This document shows, piece by piece, positions 33,786 to 42,748 of a stretch of 64,000 nt of DNA; within the stretch, counting starts at the first letter, position 1; each line of letters begins with the position of its first letter. This stretch comes from Acidobacteria bacterium Ga0077534. GTDB lineage: Bacteria > Acidobacteriota > Blastocatellia > Pyrinomonadales > Pyrinomonadaceae. The position numbers were made by a program, and so were the translations under genes. The notes beneath the pieces are model-generated. The model did not search any database, was not told the origin of the DNA, and saw nothing but the letters and a program-made list of their open reading frames with translations. The stretch is taken from the NCBI GenBank assembly GCA_001464455.1, contig LNEI01000010.1:124001-188000 (forward strand), given 5' to 3'.

Positions 33786-34835
33786 TTATGACGGGTCGGA
33801 CTCGTTTTTTTCGTCAATTTTTACGTTGATCTCTGGCTCTCGCTGAAATATCCAGCCTCTTTGCCAGAAGTAGATCAGCAAAATAACCGTTACCAAAGCC
33901 ATTACGCCAAGCGTCGCATAGTATCCGAATTGCGTCTTCAGTTCGGGCATGTGCTCAAAGTTCATACCATAGATCCCAGCTATCAGGCTGAGCGGCAGGA
34001 TGATAGCTGAGAGAACGGCCAGCGTCTTCATCACATCGTTTGTTCGATTTCCGATAACTGCGAAATGTATATCAAAAAGGCCGGCTACAAGGTCGCGATA
34101 GCTTTCGGCGAGATCTGAGATCCGCTGCAGATGATCGTGAACGTCACGGAAAAACGGAAGTACATTTTCCGGGATCTGGGAGAATTCACCGTGGGACATT
34201 CGATACAAAACTTCAAGTTGTCGTGAAGAAATGCGTTTAAGGCGGGCGACGCTTCGCCGTACGTCCATTACGTCGCCGAGCACGACATTGCTGGCTTTCT
34301 TCATATCGAAAACCCGCTCTTCGAGCGTGTTAATTGTCTCGTCAAACTCGTCCACGATCGGCATATAGAGGTCCACAAGTTCGTCGAGAATACGCATCAA
34401 CATATAGGCGGAGCCTCGCTGGCATAGGAATGTCGTGCTACGCATCTGTTGTTTGACTGTTTTGATGCTGCGGAAGCGTTGCGTGTGAAAGGTAACCACG
34501 AAATTTGGGCCTAGATACCCGTCTAGTTCTTTGGTAACAAAGTTCGCAGAATTCGTCTCACCCGGCTTGATACCGTGAACAATAAAGAAAAGATAATTTT
34601 CAAAAGCCTCGACCTTTGGCTGGTTGCGGGTTTCATGACAGTCTTCAACCGTGAGCGGGTGGAATTTGAAGATCGATAGAAGAATATCGCGGCTCTCAGC
34701 GATCTGTTCCGGGGTTTCGCCCTTCAGATCGACCCAGACAACGTTCGACTGGTCCGCGAGCAGTGAGGGCAGGTCTGCGGCCCCGAACCCTTCTTCAACG
34801 TGATCTGCGCCTTTCCTATATACAAAAACTTCCAT
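33786..34835 (-). CDS. corA: CorA-family magnesium/cobalt transporter
   Basis: A 349-residue pentameric Mg2+ channel. The N-terminal cytoplasmic domain begins MEVFVYRKGADHVEEGF (ATG 34835 chosen; the longer reading to 34922 has no support). LTVEDCHETRNQPKVEAFENYLFFI is a family landmark, a long stalk helix follows, and the GMN selectivity signature is in IYGMNFEHMPE at about 287-297, between the two C-terminal membrane helices. A basic/acidic tail ends it. It lies alone on the minus strand, convergent with DUF1835. Mg2+ is the likeliest ion. Confidence 0.93.
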   Translation of the reverse strand: MEVFVYRKGADHVEEGFGAADLPSLLADQSNVVWVDLKGETPEQIAESRDILLSIFKFHPLTVEDCHETRNQPKVEAFENYLFFIVHGIKPGETNSANFVTKELDGYLGPNFVVTFHTQRFRSIKTVKQQMRSTTFLCQRGSAYMLMRILDELVDLYMPIVDEFDETINTLEERVFDMKKASNVVLGDVMDVRRSVARLKRISSRQLEVLYRMSHGEFSQIPENVLPFFRDVHDHLQRISDLAESYRDLVAGLFDIHFAVIGNRTNDVMKTLAVLSAIILPLSLIAGIYGMNFEHMPELKTQFGYYATLGVMALVTVILLIYFWQRGWIFQREPEINVKIDEKNESDPS

Positions 34836-34959
34836 ACATATGCGTGTGAACCCGAGTATTTTGCCACCACTGGGCGGTGTGAACAAATCTATCGAACCCA
34901 AACTGTGTGCTGGCTTACACACTTTTCTCTGAGAAATGAATTAGAATTGTAAGTGGGTT

Positions 34960-35076
34960 CGATTGTAACCTCCGTGAGGTATGCTACTACCGAAGGATGT
35001 TGGATCGAGCTTATCGGGATTCGAATCGCCCGAAACCTAAGGATGGGTCGTGTCTTACCGGCCCATCCTTTTCGTT
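34960..35076 (+). ncRNA. Candidate structured RNA ending in a strong terminator
   Basis: In a gene-free gap there is a succession of hairpins: ACCTC-CGT-GAGGT (34968-34980), TCGGG/CCCGA (35014-35018, 35029-35033) with a self-complementary loop, and a terminator AAGGATGGG/CCCATCCTT (35039-35070) followed by TTTTCGTTT. A terminator with no gene upstream on this strand suggests a small transcript, or a leader of the ABC gene at 35113. No known RNA family was recognised. Confidence 0.35.
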
Positions 35077-35112
35077 TACGACAAGACGGCGTGCTAATCT
35101 ACTTCCAAACGA

Positions 35113-36066
35113 ATGAGCGAACTAGCAACGACATTACGCGTTGACCATATCACAAAGCGCTTTGGCGATTTCACCGCCGTCGAAGACCTCAGCTTTGAGC
35201 TGAAGGCGGGGCGGGTTTTTGGTTTTCTGGGGCCAAACGGAGCAGGGAAAACGACGACCATTAGAATGATCGTCGGTATCACCGCTCCGGACGAAGGGCG
35301 GATCGAACTTTTTGGCGAAACGATGTCGTCAAAGCTTCAGGACCGGATCGGCTATCTTCCCGAAGAACGCGGCCTGTACAAGAAGATGAAGATAGTGGAC
35401 CAGCTTCGCTATTTTGCCGCCTTGAAAAATGTCCCCGCCAATGTTGCTGAAAAACGCATCGATCGCTGGCTCGAACGTCTCGGGTTGGGAGCGTGGAAGG
35501 ACAAGAAAACAACGGATCTTTCCAAGGGAATGCAGCAGAAGATCCAGTTCATCTCGACCGTTCTCCATGACCCGGACCTGCTGATCCTCGACGAACCTTT
35601 TTCGGGGCTTGATCCGGTAAACGTCGAATTTATGATCGAGGTCCTAAGCGAATTCCGCGATCAGCATAAGACACTCATCTTTTCGACCCACTTAATGGAA
35701 ACGGCGGAACGGCTTTGCCATGACATTATCTTGATCAACAAATCGCGAAAAGTTGTCGGCGGAAGTCTGCGCGAGGTGAAAGCAAGTTACGGAAAAAATC
35801 TTATTGCTTTGCGCGTGACCGGCGGTGACGCCGTCTTGAACGACAGGGCGATAGTCGCCCGTGTCGACGAGCACGCCGATGAGATGTACGTCGAACTTAC
35901 GGACGGTGTCGACCCGCAGCTTCTTCTGAAACGCCTGATCGACAGCGGTGCGCACATTTCGAAGTTTGAACAGGTCGAGCCGACACTCAACGATATTTTT
36001 ATTGAACTGGTAGGCGGAAGCGAGGCGGAAACGCCTGTGTTAGCGGGCGGGGCGCACGCCGCATAA
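35113..36066 (+). CDS. ABC-2 exporter ATP-binding protein (NatA-like)
   Basis: A 317-residue ATPase. Walker A is GPNGAGKTT (40-48), the signature LSKGM 136-140 and Walker B LLILDE 156-161, with the D-loop SGLD after it and a switch His in STHLME. The C-terminal extension of about 90 residues (DUF4162-type) is usual for this ABC-2/NatA class. The ATG follows an intrinsic-terminator-like structure closely. It pairs with the permease gene 54 bp downstream. NatAB systems export sodium or toxic compounds; the substrate here is unknown. Confidence 0.92.
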   Translation: MSELATTLRVDHITKRFGDFTAVEDLSFELKAGRVFGFLGPNGAGKTTTIRMIVGITAPDEGRIELFGETMSSKLQDRIGYLPEERGLYKKMKIVDQLRYFAALKNVPANVAEKRIDRWLERLGLGAWKDKKTTDLSKGMQQKIQFISTVLHDPDLLILDEPFSGLDPVNVEFMIEVLSEFRDQHKTLIFSTHLMETAERLCHDIILINKSRKVVGGSLREVKASYGKNLIALRVTGGDAVLNDRAIVARVDEHADEMYVELTDGVDPQLLLKRLIDSGAHISKFEQVEPTLNDIFIELVGGSEAETPVLAGGAHAA

Positions 36067-36120
36067 GTGAACTTCTTAGGGGAAGCCGCCGCGAGCGTAA
36101 TGGGTGCGGCTCGGACATAG

Positions 36121-37473
36121 ATGCGAAAATTTCTTGCGGTCGTAAAACACGAGTATAAAAAGATCGTCCTTAAATGGACGTTCCTGATCGGCACGCTGCT
36201 TTTTCCGCTGCTCGGTGCGGGATTTGCGATCGTTCCTGCGCTGATCTTTTCGCTTAAGGGCGAGCCGACTCGGCTCGTCGTGGTCGATCCGACGGGCGAG
36301 ATCGGCCCTAGGCTGAAGGAGAATCTCTCTGCGGATAAGATAGCCGCGCGTGCTCGTGCTGCAGCCGAGGACGCTCTGAAAGAGCTGAACGCGACGCAGG
36401 ATGAGAAGCTTCGCAGCGGAACGAGCCAGCTTGCGTCGGGTTTTCAATTCGTTGAAATGGATACTGCGGGTCGCTCGCCGGAGCAACTGCGTGAAGAGCT
36501 AAATTTAAGGGCCGCATCGGACCAGATCGACGCATACCTTCTGATCCCGCCGGATATCGACGCGAAGGATGCAAAGTTTGAGTTTCGGTCAAGAAAGGCG
36601 GGCGATTTTGTCGCAAACGACACCATCAAGGACGCACTGAACGCCGCCGTTCGCTCACAGCGGCTCGCTGATGCAAATATCAGCGAAAACGTCCTAAAAG
36701 ATATCAACAGAACGGTCGCTTTTGACTCAAAATCGATCAGCGAAAAGGGTGAGGAGAAAGACGGAGATTCGCTCTTCCTCGCGTCGCTAGTCATCGGGAT
36801 GATGATCTACATCAGCCTGACGATTTACGGCCAGGTGATAATGGGTGCGGTTGTCGAGGAGAAAGAGACACGGATCGCCGAGATACTCTTCTCGTCGGCC
36901 AGGCCTTTTGATCTGATGTTCGGCAAGCTGGTGGGCGTCGGGCTCGCGGGCCTTACGCAGCTTAGCATCTGGGTCGGATCGCTCGTCGCGATCGGGATAT
37001 TTCTCTCGACTCAGGCCGAAATGGCTCCGTTTCTTGGGGCTTTGCCAAACGTGACGCCGCTGATGATCGCGTACTTTTTTGCATATTTCATCGTCGGCTA
37101 TTTCACTTACGCCGCCATCTTTGCCTTGATCGGTTCGATGGTGACGACGGTCCAGGAAGGCGGGCAGTTTGCGTTTCCGCCGATCATGATAATGCTGATC
37201 GGCTTCTATTTCGGCTTTGCTGTGATCCGCGACCCGAATTCGACACTGTCATTCTGGGTTTCGATCTCGCCGTTTTTTGCGCCGCTGACGATGCCCATCA
37301 GAATACTTGCCGAGATGCCGCCGTTCTGGGAGATAGCCCTTTCGCTCGGTATCAACGCTTTGGCAATAGCAGGGTTGGTTTGGCTCGCCTCTCGCGTTTA
37401 TCGCGTAGGCATGTTAATGTACGGCAAACGTGCGACAATTCCGGAAGTTTTGAAATGGATAAGACAGGCCTGA
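36121..37473 (+). CDS. ABC-2 type permease (NatB-like)
   Basis: A 450-residue membrane protein: one N-terminal helix (LIGTLLFPLLGAGFAIVPALIFSL), an extracytoplasmic domain of about 180 residues, then five or six helices between about 217 and 430 (SLFLASLVIGMMIYISLTIYG; VGLAGLTQLSIWVGSLVAIG; IAYFFAYFIVGYFTYAAIFA). VEEKETRIAEILFSSARPFDLMFGK is the usual coupling region. It follows the ATPase and overlaps by 19 bases the lipoprotein gene downstream, so all three are probably an exporter operon. Confidence 0.9.
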   Translation: MRKFLAVVKHEYKKIVLKWTFLIGTLLFPLLGAGFAIVPALIFSLKGEPTRLVVVDPTGEIGPRLKENLSADKIAARARAAAEDALKELNATQDEKLRSGTSQLASGFQFVEMDTAGRSPEQLREELNLRAASDQIDAYLLIPPDIDAKDAKFEFRSRKAGDFVANDTIKDALNAAVRSQRLADANISENVLKDINRTVAFDSKSISEKGEEKDGDSLFLASLVIGMMIYISLTIYGQVIMGAVVEEKETRIAEILFSSARPFDLMFGKLVGVGLAGLTQLSIWVGSLVAIGIFLSTQAEMAPFLGALPNVTPLMIAYFFAYFIVGYFTYAAIFALIGSMVTTVQEGGQFAFPPIMIMLIGFYFGFAVIRDPNSTLSFWVSISPFFAPLTMPIRILAEMPPFWEIALSLGINALAIAGLVWLASRVYRVGMLMYGKRATIPEVLKWIRQA

Positions 37474-38216
37474 ACTTCACTCCCAAGCTAGCGGCATGCG
37501 TTCTCGCGGCCGTGCTCGCGACGGGATGTTCCTCGAACGAAATGCCGAAGAAGACGGCTGTGGCTACTGAAAAGATGCCGATCCCGCCGGCGGCGGAGAA
37601 GGTTGAAAAGCCGGTCAATGTCAGTTTCTCGACCTACTCGAAAGAATGGCCCGTCGGCTGGCAATGGATCGACCCGGCTGAACGCACGCTTCCTACGCCC
37701 AAGAATGTAAACAAAGGCGTTCTGACCGTAACGATCCCGACTGGGAAAGACCTTAGGCCGGACAACCTAACAGCCCCGCGGTACGTTAAGCCGATAACCG
37801 GTGATTTTCAGATCGAGACGCGAGTCGCTTTCGCCCCGAAGGAAAATTATCAGGGAGCCGGGCTTTTGGTTTATGTCGATGACAACCGGTTTCTGCGTTT
37901 CGAGCGGGCGTACGGCGGTGTCGGCGGCGGTGCCGATGGGCTGCGGATCGATGCCCGTGACCGGCAGGATTACAAACCTGTCCTGACGCCCGACGACATG
38001 CCGACCGAACTGGCCGAGCTCGATATGAAAATAGTCAGATCCGGCAGCACATTCACAGCCTATTGGCGTGAAAACGAAGATGGAACATGGCGTGAGGCGG
38101 GTCAGTACGAGTCAGACTTTCCGGCAACGGTTCAAGCCGGGCTGATCGCCTGTAACACGGCCCGCGAGATCGTTGCAGAGTTTGCGTATATCCGGCTGTT
38201 GCCGGGGTTGCAATGA
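37455..38216 (+). CDS. Lipoprotein with DUF1349-like (concanavalin/lectin-fold) domain
   Basis: A 253-residue protein with a lipoprotein signal peptide whose lipobox is LATGC. The start ATG 37455 overlaps the permease end by 19 bases. The mature part, after a Pro/Lys-rich spacer, forms a jelly-roll like DUF1349: PVGWQWIDPAERTL, RYVKPITGDFQIETRVAFAPKENYQGAGLLVYVDDNRFLRFER, and VRSGSTFTAYWRENEDGTWREAGQYES. DUF1349 often accompanies glycosidases and binds carbohydrate. Here it probably works with the exporter or on the cell surface. Binding role only inferred from fold. Confidence 0.78.
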   Translation: MDKTGLNFTPKLAACVLAAVLATGCSSNEMPKKTAVATEKMPIPPAAEKVEKPVNVSFSTYSKEWPVGWQWIDPAERTLPTPKNVNKGVLTVTIPTGKDLRPDNLTAPRYVKPITGDFQIETRVAFAPKENYQGAGLLVYVDDNRFLRFERAYGGVGGGADGLRIDARDRQDYKPVLTPDDMPTELAELDMKIVRSGSTFTAYWRENEDGTWREAGQYESDFPATVQAGLIACNTAREIVAEFAYIRLLPGLQ

Positions 38217-38271
38217 CGTGAACTAACTAGCACGCTGATCGTATATCAATAAAAGAAGGGAGGAAAGATCA

Positions 38272-38523
38272 ATGTCAATATTGTGGCAGCTTTTTGTTGG
38301 GTTAATTATCGGTGTCCTCGCTCGGCTCCTGTTGCCGGGTAAAGAGGCGATCGCCAGCGGAATCCTTGGATGGCTTGTAACTGCTCTGATCGGAATGGGC
38401 GGCTCGTTCCTAGGAACGATGGTCGGCCGGGCGATCTGGAAAAATGAGAATTACACGGCGGGCTGGATCCTTTCGATCCTCGGAGCAATGGGACTGTTGC
38501 TGCTTTTCCGATTCTTATTCTAA
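38272..38523 (+). CDS. GlsB/YeaQ/YmgE-family small stress membrane protein
   Basis: An 83-residue, very hydrophobic protein with three helices (LWQLFVGLIIGVLARLLLPG, GILGWLVTALIGMGGSFLGTMVG, GWILSILGAMGLLLLFRF) matching the transglycosylase-associated/YeaQ family, linked to general stress. A strong GGGAGG ribosome-binding site precedes ATG 38272. A loose ECF-type motif (TGAACT-N15-CGTA) starts at 38219, 50 bases upstream. Cellular role is not defined in the family. Confidence 0.85.
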   Translation: MSILWQLFVGLIIGVLARLLLPGKEAIASGILGWLVTALIGMGGSFLGTMVGRAIWKNENYTAGWILSILGAMGLLLLFRFLF

Positions 38524-38542
38524 ACTTCGACCAGGCGGCCCG

Positions 38543-38953
38543 TTATTTTGCGGCCGCCTGTTCCGGAAGTTCCATTTTGACCAGGCCGTCGAAGGCGACA
38601 TGGTAAGCGACGCCCTTAACGGGGATCGCCATCTCTTCCTCTGTCTTTCCCTCGGAATTGGCGATGCTTACGCTCGCGAAATAGCATGAAGCTCCGTGGG
38701 CGTTTGCGTGGTTGACCAGATCGCGAAAAACTTCTTCGCCCTCGATCCTGCCGCGGCTCGGATAAAGTTCGGTTCGGACGACAAAAAATCCCAGTTCGCC
38801 ATCTCGGCTGCCCACGATCTGCGGCTGCGTTGCCCGATCTGCAAAAACATCCGCCGATTCCAATGTCCACCCGGCTTCCGCCAACTGTTTGTAGACGATC
38901 TCTATCCCGAATGCATGAATGTCCGATTCGGTCATTAGTTCTTTTTCTTCCAT
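38543..38953 (-). CDS. Conserved hypothetical protein, 136 aa
   Basis: I do not recognise a named family. The protein is soluble, with no signal peptide: an N-terminal helix-rich MEEKELMTESDIHAFGIEIVYKQL segment, then a mixed alpha/beta core with QIVGSRDGELGFFVVRTELYP and SCYFASVSIANSEG. The initial MEEKELMTESD may contain either of two starts (38953 or 38935). It converges on the YeaQ-type gene. A gap of about 500 bp without a gene follows upstream. The amino-acid pattern and clean frame make it a real gene. Confidence 0.65.
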   Translation of the reverse strand: MEEKELMTESDIHAFGIEIVYKQLAEAGWTLESADVFADRATQPQIVGSRDGELGFFVVRTELYPSRGRIEGEEVFRDLVNHANAHGASCYFASVSIANSEGKTEEEMAIPVKGVAYHVAFDGLVKMELPEQAAAK

Positions 38954-39458
38954 CGATTCTTATTTTACGCGCTGGCCGTTAGTTGCCAAATGTCCGTGTG
39001 TGCTTAGGGTGTTGAGCGGAGCTAGATCTCGTACTGATCATCGGCGACATGAATACCCTTGACTTTTGTGCAACAATATGAGACACTGTTGCAAATATGC
39101 GATACGGCCTGCTGCAAAGCTCCCGAAGCGTTGCCATTGAGGTATTGCCACACGTGTGAACTGTTTTTTTTTCAAAAATTGGGAAATCGGGCGATAAAAT
39201 GACTGTAAAGTGTTGAATATACATGAGTTCCACGTTCCAGGAGTGCGTGAAACGGCGGTGAAACGGTGTGAAACGGGTGATCGCAAAAATCGCCGTAAGT
39301 AATAGTAAATACGACATTTGCACGGAAATATCGCGATTCGCCGTTTCCTGGGACGTGGCTCGATCTGGCAAAAACGGAACATTAATTCAACGCCCGACTC
39401 GATGCCCGGTCTACTCATTTTTGCTTTGGACGCCCGCTAACGTGCAGAATACTCGCTA
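38954..39458. other. Gene-free region before the threonine-dehydratase gene (505 bp)
   Basis: No ORF here has protein-like composition. Near 39247-39276 the 9-mer GTGAAACGG is repeated three times with 10-11 base spacing, and a TTTTTTTT run lies near 39164. These may be promoter or regulator-binding elements for the gene at 39459. Otherwise I see nothing. Confidence 0.4.
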
Positions 39459-40442
39459 ATGACAAACACAATGGAACTTTCTTCGATACGGCAGGCGGCG
39501 GAGAGGATCGCGCCGTACGTGACACGCACCCCGTTGGAATTTAGCCAGTCGCTTTCTACGCGGGTCGGTGTGCCGATCTATGTCAAGTACGAGCTGTTTC
39601 AGAAGACCGGAGCGTTCAAGGCACGCGGTGCGTTCAATAAGCTTCTGAAAATGTCGCCGGACGAGCGTTCGCGAGGTGTGGTGGCGGTCAGCGGCGGGAA
39701 TCACGCTCAGGCTGTCGCTCACGCGGCTACTGCTTTGGGCGTCGAGGCGGTCATACTGATGGCCGAGAATACACCCGCCGGTTACGTCGCGGCGACGCGC
39801 GGCTACGGCGCAACGGTTGAACTACTTCCAACTATCGCCGACGCTTTTCGACGTGTTGAGTACTACGAGGCCGAAGGGCGGATCTTTGTTCATCCCTTCG
39901 ACGACGAAGAGATAATGGCCGGAGCCGGAACTGTCGGGCTCGAAATTCTCGAAGATATTCCCGATGCGACCGATGTAGTGCTAAGCATTGGCGGCGGCGG
40001 TTTGGCAGGCGGCGTGTCAACGGCCATCAACGCGCTTAGGCCGGAGATCAGGCTTTGGGGCGTGGAAACGGTCGGAGCGGATGCAATGTCGCAGGCGATC
40101 GCTGCCGGACATCCGGTCGAACTGCCTGCGATCACCTCGATAGCCAAAACTCTCGGGGCGCCGTATGTTTCGGAACGAACCCTCGATCTGGCCCGCAAAA
40201 ACCTTGAAAGCGTAACCGTTGTAACCGACGATGAAGCGGTCGAGGCGATGGTCTTTATAGCCGAACGGCTCAAGGTGATCACCGAGCCCGCCGCATCATG
40301 TACGCTGGTCGCGGCGGAGAAGCTGCTCGATAGGTTCACGCCGGATAGCAAGGTCGTGCTGATCTTCTGCGGCGGAAACACTGGCGTTAACGACCTGTGC
40401 GGTTATATCTCGTCGCACGGATCGCTACTCAGGAAAGTCTAA
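39459..40442 (+). CDS. PLP-dependent threonine/serine dehydratase family enzyme
   Basis: A 327-residue fold-type II PLP enzyme. The Schiff-base lysine is K54 in KTGAFKARGA; phosphate-binding loop GGGGLAGGVS and SGGNHAQA are intact. Length (no C-terminal ACT domains) fits a catabolic threonine ammonia-lyase, serine racemase or similar, not the biosynthetic IlvA. It converts threonine/serine to 2-oxobutyrate/pyruvate. It stands alone. 2-oxobutyrate feeds propionyl-CoA, which fits the methylmalonyl-CoA genes later in the window. The start ATG 39459 is followed by a second Met; either is plausible. Confidence 0.87.
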   Translation: MTNTMELSSIRQAAERIAPYVTRTPLEFSQSLSTRVGVPIYVKYELFQKTGAFKARGAFNKLLKMSPDERSRGVVAVSGGNHAQAVAHAATALGVEAVILMAENTPAGYVAATRGYGATVELLPTIADAFRRVEYYEAEGRIFVHPFDDEEIMAGAGTVGLEILEDIPDATDVVLSIGGGGLAGGVSTAINALRPEIRLWGVETVGADAMSQAIAAGHPVELPAITSIAKTLGAPYVSERTLDLARKNLESVTVVTDDEAVEAMVFIAERLKVITEPAASCTLVAAEKLLDRFTPDSKVVLIFCGGNTGVNDLCGYISSHGSLLRKV

Positions 40443-40500
40443 CGACCAGGCCTCCACTTACAGAGGCCGTGATCGAGGACTGACTTCGAGTTTTTGTAAA

Positions 40501-40671
40501 TTATCTCGCTGGGGCAGCTGGTACTGATACATCAATGTCGATATCAGTCTTCTTAGCGGGGCTGGTCTTAAGGATTCCGCTGTAATAAACCAATCCGGCG
40601 ATGATGGCGACAATGATAACAAGGGCGATCGCCCAGACTGCATTGCTTCCGGTCGTGTTTTCTTCAGACAT
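40501..40671 (-). CDS. Small single-pass membrane protein, 56 aa
   Basis: A short frame beginning MSEENTTGSNAVWAIALV with one hydrophobic helix (NAVWAIALVIIVAIIAGLVYYSG) and a tail rich in Lys, Asp and Pro that ends SVPAAPAR. The longer reading up to 40875 is an extension into the next gene and is dismissed. A GGAG lies 13 bases upstream, a poor spacing. Small membrane proteins of this form are common and usually unnamed. It is divergent from the gene at 40821. Confidence 0.6.
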   Translation of the reverse strand: MSEENTTGSNAVWAIALVIIVAIIAGLVYYSGILKTSPAKKTDIDIDVSVPAAPAR

Positions 40672-40820
40672 AAAGTTAATCGTTCTCCAACAAAGAATAG
40701 ATGATTCTTTCTCAAGGATTAGAACATTATCAGTAGGTGGCTTCTGTTCGCAACCATACATAACGCGGATCGGGAAAGGTTTGCCGGAAGTATAGAAAGC
40801 GTTTATATTCGTAAATAGAT

Positions 40821-41432
40821 ATGAAACGACAGATAATCTTGTTGCTAGTAATGGCGATATGCGCCTTTTCAGCACACGCCCAAGCCTCGAACTATGACCA
40901 ACTCGTTACGAAGTTGAAAGGCGGTGATACGAACATCGACTTTAAGCTTCTACGATTCTCGTTTGCGGAAAAAACGCCGCCCGAAGGCAGGGTCGCCGAT
41001 GTCAAGCTGCAGACTCAGATGGCGACGCTCCTTAACGAAAAGAAGTTCAAGGATGTCGTAAAGATCGCTGAGGGCATTCACAAGAGCAATTTTGTCGATA
41101 TGAACTCGCACATCATGGCGGCGATGGCATATCAAGGCATGTCGGACGCGAAGAAGGCGAAGTTTCACGAAAGTGTTTATCTCGGCCTTGTGAACTCTGT
41201 TCTAAAGGATTCGGACGGAAATACTCCGAAGACTGCGTACCACGTAATATCGGTAGCCGAGGAATACGTTCTGCTCAACGCGCTCGAACTTAAACGCGGT
41301 ACGCAGGCGGTCGAGACTGTTGACGGAAGTACTTATCATGTCCTTACCGCCACTGATCCAGCTACAAATCAGCCAGTAAAACTCTATTTCAATATCGAAA
41401 AGGCTGGGATCAAACCCGAGACAAAAAACTGA
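40821..41432 (+). CDS. Secreted DUF4919-type protein
   Basis: A 203-residue exported protein: signal peptide MKRQIILLLVMAICAFSAHAQ, then YDQLVTKLKGGDTNIDFKLLRFSFAE, which is the DUF4919 signature, followed by helical repeats (MNSHIMAAMAYQGMSDAKKAKFHESVYLGLVNSV) and a small beta region (AVETVDGSTYHVLTA). Role unknown. It lies just before xseA with 23 bases between; they might share a transcript, but a functional link is not evident. Confidence 0.78.
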   Translation: MKRQIILLLVMAICAFSAHAQASNYDQLVTKLKGGDTNIDFKLLRFSFAEKTPPEGRVADVKLQTQMATLLNEKKFKDVVKIAEGIHKSNFVDMNSHIMAAMAYQGMSDAKKAKFHESVYLGLVNSVLKDSDGNTPKTAYHVISVAEEYVLLNALELKRGTQAVETVDGSTYHVLTATDPATNQPVKLYFNIEKAGIKPETKN

Positions 41433-41455
41433 GCGACGATCTTTTCCAATTTTTA

Positions 41456-42748
41456 ATGGGCGATGCCGAGCGTCGCCCGCTGACGGTTTCTGAACTTAGT
41501 TCCGAGGTCCGCAGTACCCTTGAGCGTTCGTTTGCAAACGTTTGGGTCGAGGGCGAAGTCGTTAACTTCATCCGGGCATCTTCTGGTCATTGGTATTTCA
41601 ATCTCAATGACGGCGTTTCCCAGATCAGGTGCGTCTGCTTCAAGGGTACGAACTTTCGCATCCGGTTTACTCCGCAAAATGGAATAACGGTCCGCCTTCG
41701 CGGCCGCGTCACGATCTATGAGGCTCGCGGCGAACTTCAGCTTTCCGTGGATTCGCTCGAGCCGTCGGGCGAAGGGGCTTTGGCGGCGGCATACGAACAG
41801 ATACGTGCCCGCCTCGATCGCGAAGGGCTGTTCGCTGAGGAGATCAAACGCCCGATCCCATTCTTCCCACGAAAGGTCGCCGTCGTAACCTCGCGAACCG
41901 GTGCTGCTTTTCACGATATCTATAATGTTTTGACGCGGCGTGCGAGGTCGGTCAGCATAGTTTTTGCTCCGGCGCTCGTACAGGGTGAAGGAGCAGCTGA
42001 CAGTGTCCGACGAGCAATAAAAGCAGTCAACGCATACGATAGAACGCGGGAACCGAACGAACGGATCGATGTCATGATCGTCGGACGCGGCGGCGGTTCG
42101 GCGGAGGATCTATGGGCATTCAACGACGAAGCTCTTGCTCGCGCCATCAGAGAGAGTGATATACCGGTGATTTCTGCTGTTGGACACGAGATCGATTGGA
42201 CGATCGCCGACCTGGTTTCCGATCTTCGCGCGCCAACGCCGTCGGCTGCGGCCGAGATCGTCGTAGGTCGGGAGGAGGACATTCTAGCTGATCTACAAAC
42301 TGTAGAAACGGCCCTGACTTCGATGATCGACTACAAGTTACTTTCTGCACGGTCAGGCGTGAGCTCCGCAGTCAGCGGATTTGAGTATTCATTTTCGAAT
42401 TTGATACAGCGTTTGCGGATGCGTTTCGCCGACACCGCGAGCCGATTGACTGCGGCGACGCTCCGGGCGAAAACCCTGAAGCACGGCAATCAGCTCGACG
42501 CTCTGAACCAAAGAAAGCTGACCGCGATCGAAGGAATTCTTGCATCAAAGGGGCAGCAAATGAGTTTGAACGCTGCAAAACTGGATGCTCTTTCTCCTCT
42601 AAGCGTACTGACGCGGGGTTATTCAATTATTCAATCAACGGATGGAACTATAGCCAGAGACGCGGCTGCTTTGAAGATCGGGGATAAATTGAAAATACGG
42701 CTGGAGCGTGGGAAACTTGAGGCAGAGGTTTTGTCGATCGAGAATTAA
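41456..42748 (+). CDS. xseA: Exodeoxyribonuclease VII large subunit
   Basis: The catalytic subunit of ExoVII, which degrades single-stranded DNA from both ends with XseB. It is 430 residues. N-terminal OB domain (LTVSELSSEVRSTLERSFANVWVEGEVVNFIRASSGHWYFNL), then the nuclease domain with VVTSRTGAAFHDI, the DVMIVGRGGGSAEDLWAFNDE motif and AVGHEIDWTIADLVSDLRAPTPSAAAEI, then a coiled-coil C-terminus with LDALSPLSVLTRGYSI. The stop overlaps the next ATG by one base. Assignment is solid. Confidence 0.96.
   Translation: MGDAERRPLTVSELSSEVRSTLERSFANVWVEGEVVNFIRASSGHWYFNLNDGVSQIRCVCFKGTNFRIRFTPQNGITVRLRGRVTIYEARGELQLSVDSLEPSGEGALAAAYEQIRARLDREGLFAEEIKRPIPFFPRKVAVVTSRTGAAFHDIYNVLTRRARSVSIVFAPALVQGEGAADSVRRAIKAVNAYDRTREPNERIDVMIVGRGGGSAEDLWAFNDEALARAIRESDIPVISAVGHEIDWTIADLVSDLRAPTPSAAAEIVVGREEDILADLQTVETALTSMIDYKLLSARSGVSSAVSGFEYSFSNLIQRLRMRFADTASRLTAATLRAKTLKHGNQLDALNQRKLTAIEGILASKGQQMSLNAAKLDALSPLSVLTRGYSIIQSTDGTIARDAAALKIGDKLKIRLERGKLEAEVLSIEN

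Noticed and set aside
38979-39418. Two overlapping minus-strand ORFs in the gene-free gap before the dehydratase gene
   Set aside because: Composition (Ser/Arg/Cys/His rich, no domain, no ribosome site) is not protein-like.
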